DNA of 32,822 nt. Source: Chlorobiota bacterium (GTDB lineage Bacteria; Bacteroidota; Bacteroidia; Bacteroidales; B39-G9). Shown one piece after another: positions 14,523 through 22,278 of the stretch. The notes below the pieces were generated by a model. The model ran no database searches, was not told the DNA's origin, and saw only the letters and a program-made list of their open reading frames with translations. The DNA lies in contig JAADFW010000041.1 of the NCBI GenBank assembly GCA_013152655.1, positions 1-32,822 on the forward strand, read 5' to 3'. Each line of letters begins with the position of its first letter. Position 1 is the first letter of the stretch. A program made the position numbers and the translations under genes.

Positions 14523-16691
14523 ATGCGAAAGAATTTTATACTTGCCCTTATATTATGTATAGGGTTTCTATCTGGTTATTCACAATTAAATATTGGCGGA
14601 CAACCTTTAAGCTATCAAAAAGACCTGACTAATTATTCTTTTCCTACTGAAACAATGCCATCATTTGATATTCCGGTAATGGAGCAGGAAGACAGGTTTA
14701 TTGGCAAATATGAAAAAGAGAGTTACAGATTTGCTAAATCGTTTGATGTTAATTACAGCTTAAATAATTCAGGTTCATGGATTAACTTACCTGATGGATC
14801 AAGAGTTTGGAAGTTAGGCATTTACTCACCGCATGCATATTCCATTAATATAATATTTTCAAAATTTTACTTACCACAAGGAGCTAAATTATACATTTAT
14901 AATTTAGAAGAAAGTTATTCAATTGGCGGATATACTAATAGAAACAATAATATAAATAATTTGCTTGCCACAGAACCGGTTTTTGGAGATTATGTTGTTG
15001 TTGAATATTTTGAACCTGCATCAGAAAAAGGAAAATCATTACTTACAATAGGAACGGTTTCGCATGATTATAGAAATATATTAAAACTATTTCATGAAAA
15101 GGATGACCAGTTTGGTGCATCGGGTGAATGTAATGTTGATATAAACTGTACTGAAGGAAACGATTGGCAAAAAGTTAAACATTCAGTTACCCGCATAATA
15201 ATAGACGGAAGTAAGCTTTGTTCCGGTGCATTAATTAATAATACGAGGCAAGATGAAACACCATACTATCTTACTGCAAATCACTGCATTAGTACTACTG
15301 ACGAAGCAGCTACTTCTATATTTTATTTTAATTATGAAAGCCCTACTTGTAACGGTATTGACGGAATAACAACTCAAACAATTTCCGGCTCAACCATAAA
15401 AGCCACAGGACCCGACCATAAACTTGATTTTTGTCTGTTAGAATTAAATGACGATATACCTGCTAGTTTTAATCCTTATTTTGCAGGCTGGAACCGTAGT
15501 GAAAACATTCCCCAAAATACTGTCAGTATTCATCATCCAAGTGGAGATGTAAAGAAAATATCGATTGACGATGATCCTCCAACAACCGGAAATTACGGTT
15601 CTACATACGATATTAATTCACACTGGTGGATTCATAGCTGGGAAGTTGGAACTACTGAAGGAGGTTCTTCAGGATGCCCGCTATTTGATGAAAATCAAAG
15701 AATTATTGGCGATTTAACCGGAGGTGAAGCATCTTGTTCAAATTCCGTAAACGATTATTTTGCTAAATTTTCAATGTCTTGGGCTGATTATCCGAATAAT
15801 GATGAACAATTAAAATACTGGCTTGACCCTGACAATTCAGGAGTTGTAACACTTGATGGCTTTGACCCTAACGGTGGAGAAATTGCAGGATGTGATACCT
15901 TATCAAATTTTATTGGTACATCTACTCTTTATACCACTCAGGAGGGCGGATATTTAGCCGGAAATAATGAATACGGAGATCTTGCAAAAGCAGAATATTT
16001 TGAAAGCACCAATTCACATGATATAATTACCGGTGTAATTTTTTATTTTGGCGCAGCAAGCGGCAGTGTTAGTAATTTAACTTTTGCTGTTTGGGAAGAT
16101 AACAATGGAGAACCGGGCAACCAAATTGGTTCAAATACTAAAGCGTTGAGTGATATAGTAACCGATGTAGAAAACAACGATTTAACCATTGTTTCTTTTA
16201 CAGATGCAATTGAAATAAACGGGCCTTTTTATGTTGGCGTGTACTTACCCACTGAACCTGATGAATACGTTGGATTAGTTACAAATGCCGAAGGTGACAA
16301 CGCAACAAATACCGGTTGGGAAATGCTAAGTACCGGATTATGGTATCCGTACAGCAGTACAAATTCATGGAGTATATCCTTGAATCATGCTATTTTTCCA
16401 ATTACTTGTTCATACGTTGGTACTGAGATTGTACCAAAAGAAAATAGCTTTGTTAATATATACCCTAATCCTGTTTCAGACAGGTTAACTATTGAAAAAG
16501 GCACATTATTTAAACTTAATCGTATAATTGTTTATAATTATTTTGGTGAAAAAGTAATGGAAAAATTCAATTCAAATGATTTAAACTCAGGTAATATAGA
16601 AATTAATTTATCATCGCTATCACCTGGTTTTTACTTAGTAACGCTTATTTCCGACAATGAAATAATTACAAAAAAAATAGTAAAAGACTAA
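14523..16691 (+). CDS. Secreted trypsin-fold (lysyl-endopeptidase-like) protease with T9SS sorting domain
   Basis: The 722-residue protein has a signal peptide ending near SGYSQ (residue 21), an N-terminal beta-sandwich pro-region (about 30-190), and a serine protease domain (about 200-435) resembling Achromobacter lysyl endopeptidase. The triad is H254 (LTANHC), D302 (KLDFCLLEL) and S383 (EGGSSGCP). Paired cysteines are plentiful, as expected outside the cell. A beta-rich accessory domain (about 455-632) follows. The C-terminus (643-722) is a type A T9SS sorting domain: IYPNP (646-650), hydrophobic strands, LSPGFYLVTL, and a final KKIVKD. It should be exported across the outer membrane and perhaps anchored by A-LPS. 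Lysine specificity is inferred from the family only. Confidence 0.88.
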   Translation: MRKNFILALILCIGFLSGYSQLNIGGQPLSYQKDLTNYSFPTETMPSFDIPVMEQEDRFIGKYEKESYRFAKSFDVNYSLNNSGSWINLPDGSRVWKLGIYSPHAYSINIIFSKFYLPQGAKLYIYNLEESYSIGGYTNRNNNINNLLATEPVFGDYVVVEYFEPASEKGKSLLTIGTVSHDYRNILKLFHEKDDQFGASGECNVDINCTEGNDWQKVKHSVTRIIIDGSKLCSGALINNTRQDETPYYLTANHCISTTDEAATSIFYFNYESPTCNGIDGITTQTISGSTIKATGPDHKLDFCLLELNDDIPASFNPYFAGWNRSENIPQNTVSIHHPSGDVKKISIDDDPPTTGNYGSTYDINSHWWIHSWEVGTTEGGSSGCPLFDENQRIIGDLTGGEASCSNSVNDYFAKFSMSWADYPNNDEQLKYWLDPDNSGVVTLDGFDPNGGEIAGCDTLSNFIGTSTLYTTQEGGYLAGNNEYGDLAKAEYFESTNSHDIITGVIFYFGAASGSVSNLTFAVWEDNNGEPGNQIGSNTKALSDIVTDVENNDLTIVSFTDAIEINGPFYVGVYLPTEPDEYVGLVTNAEGDNATNTGWEMLSTGLWYPYSSTNSWSISLNHAIFPITCSYVGTEIVPKENSFVNIYPNPVSDRLTIEKGTLFKLNRIIVYNYFGEKVMEKFNSNDLNSGNIEINLSSLSPGFYLVTLISDNEIITKKIVKD

Positions 16692-16750
16692 TCTTTAAAA
16701 AAGGCTGTATAATTTTTCAGGTGTATTTTTAATACTAAAATTAAACACTT

Positions 16751-19267
16751 GTGAAAACTCCATATTTACTAATATCACTAATTTTTTTCTCCTCTTTTTT
16801 ATATTTAATAACCTGGAGCTTTTCCAAACTGTATATCCTAAAAAAAAACACACACCTGAAAATTTGGAATGTAATTCTTCTTTTAACTTTTTTGGTAACA
16901 GCTATATTGGGAATTTTATTGGCTGCCCAGGTAAATTATAAATGGGATATCCCCTATTTAAAAGAACTATTGAACTGGCATGTGAATTTTGGTATTGCCA
17001 TGGCTATAATTTCAGTATTTCATTTTATTAACCATTGGAAATACTATTGGCATATTTTCAGCAATGATAAAAATAAACTAAAAAGATACAACGAAACACA
17101 AAAATCGTATTTAAACAAAACTATTCAATCACCTTACAAAAAGAGAGATAAAATCCCTGTTTTATTATTAGGATTTTCAGCCATAATTATACAATTAGTT
17201 CTTATTCGTGAGATTTTTTCAATCATAAGCGGTAATGAGTTAATTATAGGAATAGTTCTATCCAACTGGATGATTATTACAGGATTAGGAGCGTACCTGG
17301 GAAAATATTCCCATAAAATAAAGCATTCCGACAGATTTGTTAAATTTGTTTTATTGTTGCTTCCTATACTATCAATTATAATTGTATTTTCAATTAATTC
17401 TTTAAAAAACAGCGTTTTCCTCCCCGGAAGTATCATAAGTTTATACCAGATTATTTATTCAACTTTCATTATTTTATTCCCGGTTTGCTTTTTATCAGGA
17501 TATCTTTTTACGCATTTATCTTTTCAACTCTCGCAAAAATATAAACAAAACTTTATTGACAAAACATACGCATTTGAGGCAATAGGAAGTTTAACAGGAG
17601 GCGTAGTTTTTAATTTTATATTGGTTTATTTTTTTCATTCAATACAAATACTAACAACGCTGTTTATCATAAACCTTGTTGTTTTGAAATTCTATTCAGC
17701 CGGCCAAATACGATTTCAAAATTTAATTAGCCGGCTACTTATTGCCTTGGCACTAATACTAACATTTTTTGTATTTGATATTGATACTTTTTCCAAACAT
17801 TTTTTATATAAAAATCAGAATATTGTAATTAACAAAGACACGCCCTATGGAAATTTAATTGTTACAAAGAATGAAGATCAAATTAATTTTTTTGAAAATT
17901 CCGTTTTACTTTTTTCAACCAATAATGTTATTGAAAATGAAGAATTAGTGCATTTTGCCATGCTTCAAAAAGATACAATAAATAATGTTTTATTAATCTC
18001 CGGAGGAATAAAAGGCCTTGCCAATGAAATAAATAAGTACAATATTAAACAGATTGATTATGTCGAACTTAACCCGTGGATAATAAGAACCGGTAAAATT
18101 TTTACCGAATCCTTGAATAATAAAAAACTAAATATCATATTAAAAGATGCTAAGATTTTTATTAAAAAAACAAGTAAAAAATACGACATTGCTATTTTAG
18201 ATTTACCCGGCCCTGTTACTGCACAAACCAACCGATTTTATACTACCGATTTTTTTGCTGATTTAAAGAAAATTGTTACTCCTAAAGCTGTTATTATTTT
18301 AAAACTGCCATCAACTTACAATTACATTAGTAATAGTTCTGTTAAAGTTCAATCGGTAATTTACAATTCTTTAAAAAGCAAGTTTAAAAATGTCAGGATA
18401 ATACCGGGTGAATATAATTACTTAATAGCTTCTGACAAATTACTGCAATTAAATTATTTGACATTATTAAATAAACATGATTTTGAAAATGAATATGTAA
18501 ATGAATATTACCTTGATGATTATTTATTACAAGAAAGAAGCAAATATTTGGAAAGCAATATGCTACCCGATACAGAATTAAATACAGACTATAAACCTGC
18601 TGCCTATTTTTATTATATAGCTCATTGGTTAGATTATTTCAAATCAAATTATAAGCCTGCTCTTTTTATATTTCTTGTTCTTGTTCTTGTTTTTATTATA
18701 TTTTTAAAACCGTTAAAACTAGGGCTTTTTACAGTTGGCTTTTCCGGAGCTTCCATTCAGTTTGTACTAATATTTGCTTTTCAGGTAATTTATGGGTTTG
18801 TTTTTCAAATGATTGGCATTTTAATAATGTTTTTTATGGCAGGACTTGCTATAGGCGCCTATTTTAATAAAAGAATAACAAGCAAAACAAACATTAAAGT
18901 ATTTAATAAATATCAGCTTGCTTTAGGATTGCTTAATTTTATCATTATCGGGTTGTTAATTCTTTTTAAAAAGTTTATGATTCCTTCATTTATAGTCTAT
19001 TTCATTTTTGTTTTAATAATATTTTCTGTATCAGTTCTAACAGGAATTTTATTTTCAATTGCTACTCATATAAACACTAACTCAATAATAAATATTTCTT
19101 CGTCCAGTTATGGTGCAGACCTTGCCGGATCAGCATTAGGGTCGGTTTTAACTTCAATAGTATTTATTCCATTTTTGGGAATAATTCAAACGCTATTATT
19201 GATAGCATTACTCAATTTTTTAATTATTTCAATTAATTGGCTTAGAACCGGTAAATATTTTTCTTAA
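16751..19267 (+). CDS. Multi-pass membrane protein with inserted spermidine-synthase-like domain
   Basis: This 838-residue protein starts at a GTG. About 17 membrane segments can be read. Segments 1-3 (residues 5-100) include WHVNFG...FHFINHW (H77, H91, H95), a pattern like haem-binding helices. Two related membrane blocks follow (about 135-345 and 632-830); both begin GFSxxxIQxVLI and later have GxxIGAY/GLGAYL and GSLTGG/GSALGS. Between them (about 350-560) lies a Rossmann domain of the polyamine aminopropyltransferase fold: TPYGNLIV, VLLISGGIKG, DYVELNP, KYDIAILDLPGP with D484. The glycine loop is imperfect (SGGIKG instead of GGGDGG). Charge distribution puts this domain on the outer face of the inner membrane. 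The radical SAM gene follows 39 nt later. True polyamine synthesis is doubtful. Confidence 0.75.
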   Translation: MKTPYLLISLIFFSSFLYLITWSFSKLYILKKNTHLKIWNVILLLTFLVTAILGILLAAQVNYKWDIPYLKELLNWHVNFGIAMAIISVFHFINHWKYYWHIFSNDKNKLKRYNETQKSYLNKTIQSPYKKRDKIPVLLLGFSAIIIQLVLIREIFSIISGNELIIGIVLSNWMIITGLGAYLGKYSHKIKHSDRFVKFVLLLLPILSIIIVFSINSLKNSVFLPGSIISLYQIIYSTFIILFPVCFLSGYLFTHLSFQLSQKYKQNFIDKTYAFEAIGSLTGGVVFNFILVYFFHSIQILTTLFIINLVVLKFYSAGQIRFQNLISRLLIALALILTFFVFDIDTFSKHFLYKNQNIVINKDTPYGNLIVTKNEDQINFFENSVLLFSTNNVIENEELVHFAMLQKDTINNVLLISGGIKGLANEINKYNIKQIDYVELNPWIIRTGKIFTESLNNKKLNIILKDAKIFIKKTSKKYDIAILDLPGPVTAQTNRFYTTDFFADLKKIVTPKAVIILKLPSTYNYISNSSVKVQSVIYNSLKSKFKNVRIIPGEYNYLIASDKLLQLNYLTLLNKHDFENEYVNEYYLDDYLLQERSKYLESNMLPDTELNTDYKPAAYFYYIAHWLDYFKSNYKPALFIFLVLVLVFIIFLKPLKLGLFTVGFSGASIQFVLIFAFQVIYGFVFQMIGILIMFFMAGLAIGAYFNKRITSKTNIKVFNKYQLALGLLNFIIIGLLILFKKFMIPSFIVYFIFVLIIFSVSVLTGILFSIATHINTNSIINISSSSYGADLAGSALGSVLTSIVFIPFLGIIQTLLLIALLNFLIISINWLRTGKYFS

Positions 19268-19306
19268 ATTTATAATGGAAGAATACTAATTTACATACCA
19301 AATAAA

Positions 19307-20446
19307 ATGAAAAACAATAGACGGCAGTTTTTAAAATATGGCTTAGCAGGTGTTGGGTGTGTTTTTACAAATTTATCAGCTATTGCAACAACTTCATCTT
19401 TCATAGAAAATTTTAGTAAATCAGACAAATTATGGAAATGGAGCAAAGAAGGTGATTTTTATACTGAAACTCCACGTGGTATTAAGTGTTTGATTTGCCC
19501 GAATGAATGTACTTTAAAATTAAATGAAGTTAGTGTATGCCACAACAGAATAAACATAGACAATAAGATTTATACAATGGCATACGGCAACCCTTGTGCA
19601 GCTCATGTTGACCCGGTTGAAAAAAAACCATTATATCATTTCCTTCCATCAAGTAAAGCTTTCTCAATAGCAACAGCCGGCTGTAACTTAGCATGTTTAA
19701 ATTGCCAGAATTGGACTATTTCTCAATTTAGCCCGAAAGAAACACAAAATTACGATTTAATGCCCGGGCAAGTTGTAAGTAAATGTATTGAAATGAATTG
19801 TGAATCAATTGCATATACCTATTCTGAGCCATTAACATTTTATGAATATACCTACGATACTTCTAAAATTGCCCGTGAAAATAATATTAAAAACATATTG
19901 GTTTCAGCCGGTTATATTAATGAAAAACCACTGCGAAAATTAAGTAAAGTAATTGATGCTGCTAATATTGATTTAAAATCGTTTAGTGAAGATATTTATT
20001 TACATCTAAATGCAGGAAAGCTTGAACCTATACTGAACACATTAAAAATTCTGAAAGAAGAAAACGTTTGGCTGGAAATTACCAATCTGGTAATTCCTTC
20101 ATGGACAGATGATATGGATATGATTAAAAAAATGTGTGATTGGTTGTATGAAAATAATTTTGCTGATACTCCACTTCATTTTAGCAGGTTTCATCCACTT
20201 TACAAATTAACGCAATTACCTGCAACTCCACTCGCAACTTTAGAAAAAGCCAGAAATACAGCCTTAAATTCCGGATTAAAATATATTTATATTGGCAATG
20301 TTCCGGGGCGAAACAGTCAGAATACCTATTGCCCAAATTGCAAGGAATTACTAATTGAACGAAAAGGATTTACTATTCTTAAAAATAGTATTATTAACGG
20401 TAAATGTCCAAATTGCAACGAAAGTATTAATGGAGTTTGGGAATAA
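19307..20446 (+). CDS. Radical SAM enzyme (AmmeMemoRadiSam type) with twin-arginine signal
   Basis: The 379-residue protein has the radical SAM cluster motif CxxxCxxC at C126, C130 and C133 in ATAGCNLACLNC. The surrounding sequence (YGNPCAAHVDPVEKKPLYHFLP, SYTYSEPLTFYEY-like block, NIDLKSF, FSRFHP, GNVPGR) fits the radical SAM family partnered elsewhere with AMMECR1 and MEMO1 homologues; neither partner is in the window. Additional cysteines C61, C64, C68, C78 precede the core and a CxxC...CxxC pair (C342/C345, C367/C370) closes it, probably metal sites. The N-terminus NNRRQFLKYGLAGVG reads as a Tat signal, so export of the folded enzyme is inferred, which is unusual for this superfamily. The substrate is unknown. 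Confidence 0.85.
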   Translation: MKNNRRQFLKYGLAGVGCVFTNLSAIATTSSFIENFSKSDKLWKWSKEGDFYTETPRGIKCLICPNECTLKLNEVSVCHNRINIDNKIYTMAYGNPCAAHVDPVEKKPLYHFLPSSKAFSIATAGCNLACLNCQNWTISQFSPKETQNYDLMPGQVVSKCIEMNCESIAYTYSEPLTFYEYTYDTSKIARENNIKNILVSAGYINEKPLRKLSKVIDAANIDLKSFSEDIYLHLNAGKLEPILNTLKILKEENVWLEITNLVIPSWTDDMDMIKKMCDWLYENNFADTPLHFSRFHPLYKLTQLPATPLATLEKARNTALNSGLKYIYIGNVPGRNSQNTYCPNCKELLIERKGFTILKNSIINGKCPNCNESINGVWE

Positions 20447-20455
20447 ACAGGGTAA

Positions 20456-20854
20456 TTAAATATATTCCGACAAATACTGGCTTTCTAAATAGTCTCTGAA
20501 ACGTATTGTCATGTTCTTAACAACATTGTTCATAATACATTTATCAAAAGGACAAACCGGTTTATTCATATGGCATTCAGGTATTGTAATTTTACCTTCA
20601 ATAGATTCATAAATTTGTAAAAAATTGAGCTCATTTGGATTAGCTTTTAAAGCAAACCCACCTGAAGGGCCTCTATGAGAAATTAAAAAGTCTTCTTTTA
20701 CTAATCGTTGTAAAATCTTAGCTACATGATGTTTTGAAGTGCTCGTTAATTCTGAGATTTTAATCACATTAAGCAACTTATCTGATTTGGCAATTAAAAC
20801 CATACTATGAATTGCAATTGAAGAAGCTTCTGATAAATTAACAATATTAGACAT
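20456..20854 (-). CDS. Rrf2-family transcriptional regulator with three cysteines
   Basis: The 132-residue protein is a typical Rrf2 regulator: an N-terminal winged helix with recognition segment STSKHHVAKILQRLVKEDFLISHRGPSGGF (long motif, residues about 38-67), then a dimerisation helix. The loop has C94, C101 and C106 (spacing Cx6Cx4C), similar to iron-sulfur-binding IscR and NsrR, so it may sense iron-sulfur status, oxygen or nitric oxide. It converges on the radical SAM gene with only 9 nt between the stop codons. A perfect 14-bp palindrome 12 nt before its start codon is a candidate self-operator. Confidence 0.87.
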   Translation of the reverse strand: MSNIVNLSEASSIAIHSMVLIAKSDKLLNVIKISELTSTSKHHVAKILQRLVKEDFLISHRGPSGGFALKANPNELNFLQIYESIEGKITIPECHMNKPVCPFDKCIMNNVVKNMTIRFRDYLESQYLSEYI

Positions 20855-20866
20855 TTGCTATAATTA

Positions 20867-20880
20867 AGTATTTAAATACT
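20867..20880. promoter_or_regulatory. Palindrome, candidate operator of the Rrf2 regulator
   Basis: AGTATTTAAATACT is a perfect 14-bp palindrome, with one more matched TT/AA pair after a single mismatch on each side. It lies just ahead of the Rrf2 start codon. Rrf2 proteins bind such AT-rich dyads as dimers, and NsrR sites have a similar TATTTAAATA-like core. Binding is inferred. Confidence 0.5.
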
Positions 20881-20937
20881 CAAATTAACTAAATTAATTG
20901 GCAAAAAACTAAAATATTATACTTTTTTAACTTTAAA

Positions 20938-20978
20938 AGGGAAATGCTTCGGTTACTATTGGAATTTTCTCTTTCCCT
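20938..20978 (-). terminator. Weak hairpin, possible pdxB terminator
   Basis: AGGGAAA (20938-20944) pairs with TTTCCCT (20972-20978) over a 27-nt loop; on the minus strand a TTTT run follows. It lies 60 nt past the pdxB stop. The stem is short and the loop long, so support is weak. Confidence 0.3.
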
Positions 20979-21038
20979 GAATTTCATTCTTACTCTTGTT
21001 CCATTTCGGAGGTGACAATCGTGTTAGTTTAAAAGATT

Positions 21039-22154
21039 TTAAACAGAAAGTTCAAAACCCAATTTTTCAATTTTATTCTCAATTTCATCAGTACAATTCA
21101 TTAACAAAACTTTATATCCTGAATAATCATGCCTATAATTATATTCAGACCTTAGTTTTTCAAAATTATGAAGATTATATATGAAAAGCTGATGATCATT
21201 AATTAAAGAGTAAGTACTATTTAATAAAGATTCAATAGTTCTGCTATTACAGTCAAAAATTAACTCTTTTTTTTCAGGCACAATTATTTTTTCAGCTCCC
21301 TGTGTATTAATATTTAAATGAAAAAAATTAGCTATTTCCAAAATCGCAAATAAACTGCCTCTTGCTTTTCCTTCAATTGAATACCCTGCTATATGAGGTG
21401 TTGCAATCAATGTATTCTGAGCCAAGCCTTCATTAATTACAGGCTCATTTTCCCAAACATCTAAAATTGGTTTTTGAATATACTTTTTACTCACAGCATT
21501 ATGCAAGGCATTATTGTCAATTACCTCACCTCTTGATGTATTAATAATAAAAGGATTTTTACGTAAGGTTTTTAAAAAATCATCATTAGCCAGATAGTAG
21601 GTTTTGTCAATTCCTTTCATAGTTAACGGAACATGAAAGGTAATTATGTCAGATTCTTTTTTTATGGTTTCAATATCAACAAATTTGTTATTCCCTTCTC
21701 TTCTTGCTCTTGGTGGGTCGTTCATTAATACATTTAATCCCAATACTTCAGAAGACCGGACAACTTTTGAACCTATATGCCCAACCCCTACCACACCAAT
21801 GGTAAGTTTCTTATAGTCAAGGTGATATTGATGACAAATATGAATTATAGAATTAACAGTATATTGTTGAACTGCAGTTGAATTGCATCCGGGAGCGTTT
21901 TTCCATACAATCCCATTGTTCCGGCAATAATCTATATCAATATGATCAAAACCAATAGTAGCAGTAGCTATAAATTTTACACTTGTACCTCTTAACAACT
22001 TCTCATTACATTTAGTTACCGACCTAATTATTAAGGCATCAGCACTCTTTAAATTATTATTGGATATTTTTTCAGCCGGTAAATAAATTGCCTCAGCATA
22101 ATTATCCAGAATGCCTCTACTAAATGGTATTTTGTCGTCAATTATTACACGCAT
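21039..22154 (-). CDS. pdxB: 4-phosphoerythronate dehydrogenase PdxB
   Basis: PdxB oxidises 4-phospho-D-erythronate in the DXP-dependent route to pyridoxal phosphate. The 371-residue length fits PdxB rather than the shorter generic D-2-hydroxyacid dehydrogenases. The NAD loop is GVGHIG (123-128). The catalytic trio is R208 (NTSRGE), E237 (DVWENEP) and H254 (TPHIAGYS). The early segment DALIIRSVTK...ATATIGFDHID and the block at NAPGCNSTAVQQYTV are typical of PdxB. The C-terminal dimerisation region (about 290-371) is present. The start is the ATG at 22154. No other pyridoxine gene is nearby. Confidence 0.93.
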   Translation of the reverse strand: MRVIIDDKIPFSRGILDNYAEAIYLPAEKISNNNLKSADALIIRSVTKCNEKLLRGTSVKFIATATIGFDHIDIDYCRNNGIVWKNAPGCNSTAVQQYTVNSIIHICHQYHLDYKKLTIGVVGVGHIGSKVVRSSEVLGLNVLMNDPPRARREGNNKFVDIETIKKESDIITFHVPLTMKGIDKTYYLANDDFLKTLRKNPFIINTSRGEVIDNNALHNAVSKKYIQKPILDVWENEPVINEGLAQNTLIATPHIAGYSIEGKARGSLFAILEIANFFHLNINTQGAEKIIVPEKKELIFDCNSRTIESLLNSTYSLINDHQLFIYNLHNFEKLRSEYNYRHDYSGYKVLLMNCTDEIENKIEKLGFELSV

Positions 22155-22215
22155 ATTAAATAAAAAAGAAATTATAGAAACAATAAATGTATTAAAATAG
22201 CAAGTATAATAAAGT

Positions 22216-22259
22216 AAAAAGGGTATTTAAAAATTATCTCTTTTTTAAATACCCTTTTT
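22216..22259 (-). terminator. Strong hairpin terminator after the M13 peptidase gene
   Basis: An 18-bp perfect stem (22216-22233 with 22242-22259, core GGGTATTT / AAATACCC) with an 8-nt loop. The arms end in A and T runs, so it can work in both directions. It lies 19 nt past the stop of the peptidase gene and in the pdxB upstream region. Confidence 0.85.
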
Positions 22260-22278
22260 TATACTTTCAATAATAATT

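Noticed and set aside
16751-19267. Ordinary spermidine synthase (speE)
   Set aside because: The Rossmann domain has a degenerate glycine loop and is embedded in a 17-segment membrane protein; no speD or other polyamine gene is nearby.
19307-20446. Pyruvate formate-lyase activating enzyme
   Set aside because: The CxxxCxxC core is shared, but the cysteine-rich N-terminal block, C-terminal CxxC pairs and Tat signal fit the AmmeMemoRadiSam type better.
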